37,688 bases of DNA from a virus, in IMG/VR virus record IMGVR_UViG_3300042922_000269, positions 1 to 37,688 of that record. One strand, 5' to 3'. The notes beneath the pieces were generated by a model, which did not search any database, had not been told where the DNA came from, and saw only the letters and a list, made by a program, of their open reading frames with translations. Within the stretch, counting starts at the first letter, position 1, and each line of letters opens with the position of its first letter. A program made the position numbers and the translations under genes. Of the stretch, positions 24,641 through 30,079 are shown piece by piece.

Positions 24641-24677
24641 AAAATTAGGAACCCTATATTACGGAGTTCCAGATTTT
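24641..24677. terminator. Bidirectional hairpin terminator
   Basis: GGAAC at 24648-24652 pairs with GTTCC at 24666-24670, with inner CC/GG. T runs lie on both sides (TTTTTT on the minus strand, TTTTTAT on the plus strand). It can end the leftward 35-residue peptide transcript, or a rightward transcript from the LexA-like region. Confidence 0.6.
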
Positions 24678-24707
24678 TATTGTTGAATATATTGTATATA
24701 TCAAATG

Positions 24708-24760
24708 ATCAAACCTTCCCTTTGCACCATGCCTAGCACAATGATATAGGGAAGTTTGAT
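24708..24760. repeat. Long inverted repeat downstream of peptide gene
   Basis: ATCAAACCTTCCCT (24708-24721) and AGGGAAGTTTGAT (24748-24760) form a 13-bp stem with one bulged C and a 26-base loop. No T run follows, so it is not a standard terminator. It starts 10 bases after the stop of the 35-residue gene and could be a 3' RNA structure or a protein-binding site. Confidence 0.7.
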
Positions 24761-24769
24761 GCATAATTC

Positions 24770-24877
24770 TTACTTACCGCTTAATGTCTTGCATACTACG
24801 CATATCGTTATAGAAAAACATAAACAATAGATTGCAAAAAGTATTAATACTGCTACAAAATAATTGTTAAATAACAT
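24770..24877 (-). CDS. 35-residue hydrophobic peptide, candidate type I toxin
   Basis: The peptide reads MLFNNYFVAVLILFAIYCLC then FSITICVVCKTLSGK: one membrane helix with a short basic end. AAGGAGG lies seven bases before the ATG, an excellent site. A stable dyad and a bidirectional terminator follow. Short single-helix peptides with strong sites and stable 3' structures in Gram-positive prophages are often type I toxins (TxpA/BsrG, Fst types), but no homology is claimed and no antisense promoter is certain. It could also be a small regulatory membrane peptide. Confidence 0.55.
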   Translation of the reverse strand: MLFNNYFVAVLILFAIYCLCFSITICVVCKTLSGK

Positions 24878-25029
24878 ACTCTATCCTCCTTGGCAAGTTC
24901 TACATCTAATTAATATGCCAAAATCATAGAGATATGATCATTATTATAATCTATGCTATAAAATATATGTGCCTAAAATAATTTTATGCTTATTGTTTTA
25001 TATTTATATTATATGAGATATTCAACAAC
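24878..25029. other. AT-rich intergenic stretch
   Basis: About 150 bases upstream of the 35-residue gene, with TATAAT-like hexamers on the minus strand (for example at 24942-24947) but no matching -35. The promoter of the peptide gene and possibly the RinA-like-activated late promoter could be here. I see no gene. Confidence 0.4.
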
Positions 25030-25061
25030 AAAAACCGCCCTGACGGTGGTATCAGGACGGC
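25030..25061 (-). terminator. Terminator at end of the early operon
   Basis: CCGCCCTGA (25035-25043) pairs with TCAGGACGG (25052-25060) with one C-A mismatch. On the minus strand TTTTTGTTG follows. It stops leftward transcripts that have passed the late activator gene and would otherwise enter the peptide gene. Confidence 0.75.
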
Positions 25062-25159
25062 TTTTAACATGTATAGAGATTTGATAAGGAGGTCACTTAC
25101 AACTTTCCATGATATTAATATATCACATCTAAAAGGGATTTGTGGGAAAGTTCTACCAG

Positions 25160-25188
25160 TTGAAATAAGAACATATGTTTGTTATAAT
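25160..25188 (+). promoter_or_regulatory. Strong promoter with LexA-like box (rightward)
   Basis: TTGAAA (25160-25165), 17 bases, TATAAT (25183-25188). The spacer holds AGAACATATGTTTG (25168-25181), whose core GAACATATGTTT matches GAACRNRYGTTY. It matches the leftward promoter at 24575-24603 at 24 of 29 positions. It reads into the 90-aa gene, with start about 25195 and GAGGTG before the ATG. Confidence 0.85.
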
Positions 25189-25214
25189 CATTGTATTAAA
25201 TATCGAGGTGTATT

Positions 25215-25487
25215 ATGCCATTCTTGAAAAAATCCTACCCTATCATACCTAATATCCATGGAGCACCAGTCTCGGTAATCGCTGTATTCAACACAATAGC
25301 AGACATGAAACCTGTATGGATCTGTGTTGAAACTGATCAAATCTATAAAGTTAAGATCGATGCTATAAAGTATATAAGAGACAACCATGGAGTGAAGCGT
25401 TTTTGTGTATTAGCTACAATGCATAGTAGACAGTATGAATTACTCCTGGATTATGATATTGCCAATCATAAGTGGTTTATAGCTTAG
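25215..25487 (+). CDS. Small protein under LexA-like control, unknown
   Basis: 90 aa, the only rightward phage gene seen here. A strong promoter and GAGGTG four bases before the ATG support it. The protein reads MPFLKKSYPIIPNIHGAPVS, then IAVFNTIADMKPVWICVETD and RFCVLATMHSRQYELLLDYD: a small mixed alpha/beta soluble protein without a signal peptide. Its stop TAG overlaps the stop TAA of the leftward activator gene, so the two converge exactly. An antirepressor or a host-modifying protein are possibilities, but no family is recognised. Confidence 0.7.
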   Translation: MPFLKKSYPIIPNIHGAPVSVIAVFNTIADMKPVWICVETDQIYKVKIDAIKYIRDNHGVKRFCVLATMHSRQYELLLDYDIANHKWFIA

Positions 25488-25906
25488 TCGTCCAGATACT
25501 TCCTGATTTTCTTTGCAACGGTTGTCCGATCCATATGAAGTTTTCTGCCGATCTCTTCATAACCCAAATCTTCAATGAACCTAAGTGTGAAGATCTGCCG
25601 AATTTCACTTTCCTGAATGCTGTAGATAAAATCATGTAGATCGGATTCCTTCTCGATCAACTCTGTTCTTTTTACTTCTCTTTTCCTTATGAGCTCATTA
25701 ATACGGATCTGCCTCCTGTTCTGTTCATCATAATCAGGACCGGTAACGTTGAAATGAGCTTCTATGTAAGGAAAGTCAGATATGGATCCTTTGACTTTAG
25801 TGGTGTGTATCTGTAGCTTCTGCTCTTGAAGTTGTTTTATTCTGAAACTCAAATCATCTATTTCATCTTTAATTGCTTTGTACTGGCTTAATTCTGCTTC
25901 TGTCAA
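25484..25906 (-). CDS. Late-gene activator with sigma-70 region 4-like HTH (RinA/ArpU-like)
   Basis: 140 aa from TTG 25906 (LTEAELSQYKAIKDEID), with AAGGTGA upstream; the ATG at 25945 has no site. Coiled-coil residues about 5-40 precede a middle region (about 45-90). The C-terminus is a sigma region 4-like HTH (ESEIRQIFTLRFIEDLGYEE, then IGRKLHMDRTTVAKKIRKYL). This is the size and layout of RinA/ArpU-type proteins, which switch on terminase and structural operons. It is the last gene of the early operon, as usual, and is followed by a terminator. Confidence 0.82.
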   Translation of the reverse strand: MTEAELSQYKAIKDEIDDLSFRIKQLQEQKLQIHTTKVKGSISDFPYIEAHFNVTGPDYDEQNRRQIRINELIRKREVKRTELIEKESDLHDFIYSIQESEIRQIFTLRFIEDLGYEEIGRKLHMDRTTVAKKIRKYLDD

Positions 25907-25910
25907 CCGA

Positions 25911-26057
25911 TCACCTTCCCTTCTTACACATGCAGTTCCATCCACAGAAGTATTTTCCGTTTCTCTTGTAAGTGTAATCCCTTCTCGTCATAAAAATGGT
26001 GAAATAAATTACCTTCCCACAACAAGCACATACTTCACTATTACTGTCTTGTTTAGG
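25911..26057 (-). CDS. Zinc-ribbon segment in +1 frame, likely frameshift extension
   Basis: 47 codons in the frame +1 of the preceding gene, from its CCC-TAA end to TGA at 25911. The sequence reads KQDSNSEVCACCGKVIYFT, then IFMTRRDYTYKRNGKYFCGW and NCMCKKGR, with CxxC and CxxxC pairs. It matches small phage zinc-ribbon proteins (C..CGK...YK...FC.W.C). No ATG, GTG or TTG exists in frame before the cysteines, so it is not an ordinary gene. The stop is tightly packed against the next ribosome site. Either +1 recoding or a sequence indel joins it to the HTH protein. Confidence 0.6.
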   Translation of the reverse strand, partial: PKQDSNSEVCACCGKVIYFTIFMTRRDYTYKRNGKYFCGWNCMCKKGR

Positions 26058-26691
26058 GACGCTCCTTTCCAGGCTTCGATTTCACCTTAGAGTCCATGAA
26101 GACATCATTCTTTTTCGGTACCGGTCTACTAATATGATGCTTAGTCATGAAATTGTAGATATCCGTCTTCTTCACTCCGTATTTATCAGCAATGTCACTG
26201 ACTTTCACTTCTTCATCCTTACAGAGCTTTTCAATCTCAGGAAGGTGACGTTCCAGCATATCAGATTTTGTTTCCACCGGCACCGGTTTGTCCACTATAT
26301 TGGACAAGCTTTCCTTGTCAGGATCCCAGTTAACTGTTCCACCATCCTCGAGCTTAGGAATCACTGGTACCTTTACCGATTGTACCATGTCCTGAATAGC
26401 TGCTTCGAACTTCTGATTAATGGTAGCAGGTTTCCAGCTATTCATATGCTTCTTCAGTTCGATCTCCTTATTATCCCGGATTCCCATGACTGACAGAATT
26501 ACCTTTTCCCGGATTGCTTGCAGCTCCTCCTGACTAATTACATTTATTTTTATAGTTCCATTTGTACCAGAAGTGAAACATACTTCCGCATCCTTAGTCT
26601 TATCTATAAATGTTTCGATATCCTCTAATTCCCGGCTCAGACGGTTACCAGTGATAACATGTTCATCCCATTGCCTTAATGTATTACTCAT
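26053..26691 (-). CDS. HTH-containing phage protein, with likely +1 frameshift at its end
   Basis: 212 aa from ATG 26691 (MSNTLRQWDEHVITG), chosen because GGGAGG lies nine bases upstream; the ATG at 26721 has no site. The N-terminus is helical. The C-terminal 45 residues hold an HTH (EIEKLCKDEEVKVSDIADKY, then GVKKTDIYNFMTKHHISRP). The gene ends GGA-AAG-GAG-CGT-CCC-TAA. AAGGAG, three bases, then CCC-TAA gives the layout of the RF2 +1 site, and +1 slippage would join a zinc ribbon to this HTH. It may be a DNA-binding regulator, but its role is unknown. Confidence 0.75.
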   Translation of the reverse strand: MSNTLRQWDEHVITGNRLSRELEDIETFIDKTKDAEVCFTSGTNGTIKINVISQEELQAIREKVILSVMGIRDNKEIELKKHMNSWKPATINQKFEAAIQDMVQSVKVPVIPKLEDGGTVNWDPDKESLSNIVDKPVPVETKSDMLERHLPEIEKLCKDEEVKVSDIADKYGVKKTDIYNFMTKHHISRPVPKKNDVFMDSKVKSKPGKERP

Positions 26692-26860
26692 TATCTTCAT
26701 CCTCCCATTCTCCATTTTCACAAGTTTCGTCCGAAGACTCTATCCGACTCCGTTCAACAAAGCAATCTGTTGATAGCTGTACCGTTGTGTCTAGAGCTGC
26801 TAAAAGCCCATCGAGTTCATACACATCCTCATCAATATCAACTGTATAAGTCAATCTCAT
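26684..26860 (-). CDS. Small acidic protein, unknown
   Basis: 58 aa. It reads MRLTYTVDIDEDVYELDGLL, then AALDTTVQLSTDCFVERSRI and ends in an acidic tail (ENGEWEDEDNE). AAGGAG lies 11 bases upstream and overlaps the stop of the preceding frame. Its stop overlaps the start of the 212-aa gene. The strand-helix start and acidic tail are all that can be said. It is supported by operon packing. Confidence 0.6.
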   Translation of the reverse strand: MRLTYTVDIDEDVYELDGLLAALDTTVQLSTDCFVERSRIESSDETCENGEWEDEDNE

Positions 26861-26875
26861 TTAACATCACACTCC

Positions 26876-27064
26876 TTAATCTTTGATTATTATCTCTATT
26901 CCGATATCCTCCTGTATCCTAACACAGTATTCCTTAAGGATATCTACCGATCTATCACTGTTGACAGCATCATATACTTTTGCATCAAATGCAGTCTTGA
27001 ACTTAATTAACTGGCTCCTGTTAAAATAAAACTCATCCAGAAGTGTAACCAGGCTGATTGCAAT
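26876..27064 (-). CDS. Distal half of split small gene, in +1 frame, no canonical start
   Basis: An open frame from ATT 27064 to TAA 26876 that reads IAISLVTLLDEFYFNRSQLI, then KFKTAFDAKVYDAVNSDRSV and ends in IQEDIGIEIIIKD. It looks like the C-terminal half of a phage protein family whose N-terminal half is the gene just upstream (L.DEF.F....L..F pattern). No ATG, GTG or TTG lies in frame. Either ATT is the start (AGAGGT upstream) or a one-base indel near GTAGCCGATT broke a single gene. Removing one C gives V-A-I-A-I-S, which fits smoothly. Confidence 0.5.
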   Translation of the reverse strand: MAISLVTLLDEFYFNRSQLIKFKTAFDAKVYDAVNSDRSVDILKEYCVRIQEDIGIEIIIKD

Positions 27065-27263
27065 CGGCTACCTCTGTTGCCCTAACACTTACCTTCCATG
27101 ATGCATCTTTAATCTCCTTTTGAGTAAGATTGAGAGATACACCTGAAAGATTACGATACTGGATTTCTTTCTCCAGGGCTTCAATACCACCCTCATGAAC
27201 TATTTTTAAAGCTAATATTAATCCCTGGTTACGTCCCTGCATAAGGTCATTTACTTTGCTCAT
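27033..27263 (-). CDS. Small early protein, proximal half of a possibly split gene
   Basis: 76 aa from ATG 27263 (MSKVNDLMQGRNQGLILALK); AGGAGG lies 10 bases upstream, within the end of the HNH gene. The N-terminal pattern LMQGRNQGLILALKIVHEGG is one I associate with a family of about 140-residue phage early proteins. The C-terminus ATEVADCNQPGYTSG looks like frame-broken sequence. It overlaps the 63-codon frame described separately. Function unknown. Confidence 0.65.
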   Translation of the reverse strand: MSKVNDLMQGRNQGLILALKIVHEGGIEALEKEIQYRNLSGVSLNLTQKEIKDASWKVSVRATEVADCNQPGYTSG

Positions 27264-28038
27264 GATTTGCCTTCCTCCTTTGTCCAATCTTTATCTTTAA
27301 ATCTGCAATTACAATCGCTGTTTTCGTTAATTCTGCATTATCCTGGATCAAATTATGTTTATTAAGGACAGCTAACTGTGCACGAGTAACTAAAATAAGA
27401 TTCTCTGGTTCAAAGTTGAGCTTGTTTCCATCTCCAAAGATGACAACATGGTTTTTAGGTATTGGCCCGTAATGTTTTTCCCAGATCATTACATGTTTTT
27501 GCTTCCAGTTTTTATTAAGGTGCCCGTCCTGAATCTTCACGTAAATATATCCATCCTTTGAATCAACTCTCTCTGTACCGATAGGCACCCGGTTATGCGG
27601 TGTGCTTCCTTTCTTGAACTGCGTAGGCTCCCAACCACCGTTATGCGTTCCCTTGTTGGCAGGGACATGCCCTTTTGGAAACCGCCCTGTTAATCCACTG
27701 TCCAGCTTGAAGCGTGCATAATAAGCTTTCATTTGCTCCTTAGTGAAATTAGTACCGAAGGATTGATTAAGCAGGTCTACCATGGCTTGATGTCCAGTAC
27801 CAATGTAATGCTCATCTATAAATTTTTTAATTTGGTCCGGATAAAGTTTTGATCCAGTTGTGTTATGCTTTGGACATCCATTCTTTAGATTATGGTTCTT
27901 CATGAAAGCCTTCATCTTTTGCTGCGTGAACTCCGTGCCAAACTTAGTATTTACCATCTCAGCCAGCTCAGCCGGTCTCTTGCCTTTGACATTGTCGCTC
28001 ACAAACTTGATCACATCATCAGGATATTTCCACACCAT
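27247..28038 (-). CDS. HNH-type endonuclease with two N-terminal HTH-like repeats
   Basis: 263 aa. Residues about 5-55 and 67-117 are two similar repeats (YPDDVIKFVSDNVKG and YPDQIKKFIDEHYIG, each ending in GT(E/N)FT..(K/Q)MKA). They look like paired DNA-binding units. Residues about 160-220 are HNH_3-like (HVMIWEKHYGPIPKNHVVIF, then GDGNKLNFEPENL). The residue before GDGN is Phe201 rather than the usual His, so catalytic status is uncertain. This type can be free-standing homing or packaging-linked phage nucleases. GGAGGG precedes the ATG. Confidence 0.83.
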   Translation of the reverse strand: MVWKYPDDVIKFVSDNVKGKRPAELAEMVNTKFGTEFTQQKMKAFMKNHNLKNGCPKHNTTGSKLYPDQIKKFIDEHYIGTGHQAMVDLLNQSFGTNFTKEQMKAYYARFKLDSGLTGRFPKGHVPANKGTHNGGWEPTQFKKGSTPHNRVPIGTERVDSKDGYIYVKIQDGHLNKNWKQKHVMIWEKHYGPIPKNHVVIFGDGNKLNFEPENLILVTRAQLAVLNKHNLIQDNAELTKTAIVIADLKIKIGQRRKANHEQSK

Positions 28039-28039
28039 A

Positions 28040-28270
28040 CTATCCCTCCAACATCTTAGGTAGCTTCAGGTCTGCATTCATCCGATCCTCATTAAGCTTC
28101 TTCGCCTCGAGTACCAGGGATCCATTTGCTATAATCTGCTGGGCCACCGAATTGATCGCTTTCGCCCTTGTTATCTCCTCCTGCAATTTCTCTCCAGTTA
28201 ACTCTTCATCGTTTAATCTTTCTAACTGTGCGAATAAATGATTATTCAAATCACCTAAAGTATTTTGCAT
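28040..28270 (-). CDS. Small conserved phage protein
   Basis: 76 aa, helical: MQNTLGDLNNHLFAQLERLN, then DEELTGEKLQEEITRAKAIN and SVAQQIIANGSLVLEAKKLN. It has the layout of short phage proteins found beside HNH genes and HTH regulators in clostridia. No function is known to me. It ends TTGGAGGGATAG, which doubles as ribosome site for the HNH gene. Confidence 0.65.
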   Translation of the reverse strand: MQNTLGDLNNHLFAQLERLNDEELTGEKLQEEITRAKAINSVAQQIIANGSLVLEAKKLNEDRMNADLKLPKMLEG

Positions 28271-28569
28271 GAAATATCTACCCCCTCAATTAATTCCATA
28301 CATTTACCTCTCATAACTGCATACAGCAAGTAATTATCACAATACCCTTGGCTATTCGCACACTCACATTCATAGCAATGCCTTGCGTCACCAGCTGACG
28401 GGTCCCGAAGCAAAATAATAGGTTTTACACTTGCAGAAGAATGAGGCTTTATTCTCTCTGACTTAACACTTGGCTTTTGTTTCTGCTCTTTTATGTAAAT
28501 ATCGTAAGCTCTGCGGTCATCTAATCTCTGCTCCGATGATCCGCGCAAAGTAGATTTACTACGTTTCAT
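28255..28569 (-). CDS. Basic protein with Cys-rich C-terminus, unknown
   Basis: 104 aa. The first 60 residues are basic and disordered-looking (RSKSTLRGSSEQRLDDRR). The C-terminal part has HCYECECANSQGYCDNYLLY and RGKCMELIEG, with six cysteines that could form a zinc site. It overlaps both neighbours by 4-16 bases. No family assigned. Confidence 0.6.
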   Translation of the reverse strand: MKRSKSTLRGSSEQRLDDRRAYDIYIKEQKQKPSVKSERIKPHSSASVKPIILLRDPSAGDARHCYECECANSQGYCDNYLLYAVMRGKCMELIEGVDISCKIL

Positions 28570-28817
28570 ACTTCCACCATCCTCTCTTTATATCTCTTAA
28601 TCCTTCGATAAGCGGCTTCTTCCGTAATTCCATACACCTGACCGATTTCTCTATGAGTCATACCCTGATTTTTCATCCGGACCATATCCTCGATATCATC
28701 ATCTGTAATGGCCATGTTGTTTCTATTAGTTATTCTACCGTCTAGCATATCAAATCCCTGTTCAATCGTTACCGGCTTCAGAATGCAGATCAGTAAAGCA
28801 TAATAATTTTCTTTCAT
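28566..28817 (-). CDS. Small HTH protein
   Basis: 83 aa. The C-terminal half is a sigma-70/Trp-like HTH (DIEDMVRMKNQGMTHREIGQ, then VYGITEEAAYRRIKRYKE). The N-terminal part is helical (KENYYALLICILKPVTIEQG). A DNA-binding regulator of early genes is likely, but the target is unknown. GAGGCGG lies upstream of the ATG. Confidence 0.75.
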   Translation of the reverse strand: MKENYYALLICILKPVTIEQGFDMLDGRITNRNNMAITDDDIEDMVRMKNQGMTHREIGQVYGITEEAAYRRIKRYKERMVEV

Positions 28818-28823
28818 GACTTC

Positions 28824-29039
28824 TTACCGCCTCCTATACTCTTCTTCAACACAGCTAATCAAGTTGATTAAAAGTGAATGACATAAATCGTACGGATATT
28901 TACGCTCTAACTCATAAGCTTCCTGCATCATAACAGCTGCATTCTCCTGAGTTAAGATATTTCTCCATTTGAGATAAAATCCATTGTAAACATCATTCAT
29001 TATTTTTTTGACTGTTTCATGATCAGGTAACTTATTCAA
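28824..29039 (-). CDS. Small early protein, unknown
   Basis: 71 aa from TTG 29039 (LNKLPDHETVKKIMNDVYNG), preferred because TTGGAGGG lies six bases upstream; longer in-frame starts have no site. The protein is helical with aromatic and charged residues (FYLKWRNILTQENAAVMMQE; CHSLLINLISCVEEEYRRR). It starts two bases after the RusA gene stop. No motif is recognised. Confidence 0.65.
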   Translation of the reverse strand: MNKLPDHETVKKIMNDVYNGFYLKWRNILTQENAAVMMQEAYELERKYPYDLCHSLLINLISCVEEEYRRR

Positions 29040-29041
29040 AA

Positions 29042-29440
29042 CTATCCCTCCAACTCTGTAATCGATATGTATATTCCAGGAATAGCAGCCCAAAACTTTT
29101 CTATAATTTCTGAAGCTACAAGAGCATCATCTTTCCAAAATTTCAGATCAGTCATAACGTCCTTAAGAAGCTTCTGGAGATTATCAGTATCAGGCTTTGT
29201 TGATTTGTATTCACCGTCTTTATGTTTACCCTGAGGAAAGCACCACTTCACTACCAATCGAACCGGACCTGTGTATTTATGCGCTAGCGCATATTTTGCT
29301 ATATGTGCTGTCAGCTTAGCGCGTGCTGCTTTTAGTTCTTGAGGTTCATAGAATTCTGGTTTACCATTCACAACATGAACTTTTTTCTCCTGGTGCGTAA
29401 CGGTCGGAGGGATCATCGGAAGGAAGAATTCAGTTTTCAA
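29042..29440 (-). CDS. rusA: Holliday-junction resolvase, RusA-like
   Basis: 132 aa from TTG 29440 (MKTEFFLPMIPPTVTH), with GAGG nine bases upstream; the ATG at 29449 is too close to it. RusA resolves four-way junctions made by phage recombination and replication. The acidic block KPDTDNLQKLLKDVMTDLKF with Asp84 and Asp86, followed by WKDD (Asp104/105), gives the metal-binding set. Residues 1-25 fit the family start (F..P..PP.V). The next gene starts two bases after its stop. Confidence 0.9.
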   Translation of the reverse strand: MKTEFFLPMIPPTVTHQEKKVHVVNGKPEFYEPQELKAARAKLTAHIAKYALAHKYTGPVRLVVKWCFPQGKHKDGEYKSTKPDTDNLQKLLKDVMTDLKFWKDDALVASEIIEKFWAAIPGIYISITELEG

Positions 29441-29703
29441 TAGTACCATCCTCTTTCTTTTTCAATTGAATTTATAGGCTCTCGGAAGTCAATATTATAA
29501 TTGTCTGAAATTATTAAGTTGTTTTTAAAAGCCTCACCCATATCCCTCCATGCTTTTTGACTTTCTATGAATACATCATAGTCTTTGATATATTCCGATG
29601 AGCAATCACCTTCATCAAATACAACTATAATTTCTCCTAAACCATGAATATTAAATTTACAACTATGTCCTAGTGAACTACTCTTTTTATTTTTTACTTT
29701 CAT
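29437..29703 (-). CDS. Small protein upstream of RusA, unknown
   Basis: 88 aa. AAAGGAG lies seven bases before the ATG. The start is basic (KVKNKKSSSLGHSCKFNIHG). The centre is beta-like (LGEIIVVFDEGDCSSEYIKD), and the end helical. It overlaps the RusA gene by four bases. It is the first gene after the candidate origin. No family is recognised. Confidence 0.6.
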   Translation of the reverse strand: MKVKNKKSSSLGHSCKFNIHGLGEIIVVFDEGDCSSEYIKDYDVFIESQKAWRDMGEAFKNNLIISDNYNIDFREPINSIEKERGWYY

Positions 29704-29755
29704 TACTTCACTCCTTTAACGTGTTAAATTTGTAATTGCTATCAATTTTCCTTTT

Positions 29756-29821
29756 GTCAGAGCAAAGCGTGTCAGGAGTCGTAGTCCGCTACCTTACGGA
29801 CTACTGACATCACGCTCTGAC
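29756..29821. repeat. Large imperfect dyad next to iterons
   Basis: GTCAGAGC at 29756-29763 pairs with GCTCTGAC at 29814-29821. Inner blocks GCGTG/CACGC and TAGTCCG/CGGACTA pair too, with small bulges, to give a long stem-loop. It lies beside the AT-rich, repeat-filled stretch and could be a replication-initiator or primase site, or a structured RNA. Confidence 0.75.
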
Positions 29822-29837
29822 TTGCACGAACGTAGTG

Positions 29838-30079
29838 AGGTGTCAAAAAAAATATTTATATTTATATAGTGTTTTTTGACACCTGTTTTTGACACCTATC
29901 AAAAAACATAAAATAAGTTTTTTGATACCTATTATTGTTTCATCTGTCAAAATACATTATTTAAGTTTTTTGACACTTTATATAATAAGAAGGTGTCAGT
30001 ATCAAAAAACATATTTTTGACTTTTTGATAGGTGTATCAATCTTCGGTGTCAGTGTCAGTTTTTTGTTTTTTGACACCT
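29838..30079. repeat. Iteron array, candidate replication origin
   Basis: The gap from 29704 to 30036 holds no gene. Copies of AGGTGTCAAAAAA or its reverse lie at 29838-29850, 29872-29884, 29886-29897, 29918-29930 (T variant), 29966-29978, 29991-30010 (split form), 30022-30040 (variant) and 30067-30079; partial copies are at 29898 and 29945. Both orientations are mixed and spacing is irregular. AATATTTATATTTATATAG at 29851-29869 is a likely unwinding element. It is directly after the primase/helicase gene and overlaps its last codons. Confidence 0.75.

Noticed and set aside
25069-25221. Rightward open frame of 50 codons starting at ATG 25069
   Set aside because: It has no ribosome site, starts beside a terminator and covers the rightward promoter and the true start of the 90-aa gene.
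29838-30079. CRISPR array
   Set aside because: Repeats are only 13 bases, lie in both orientations and have irregular gaps. No cas genes are present.
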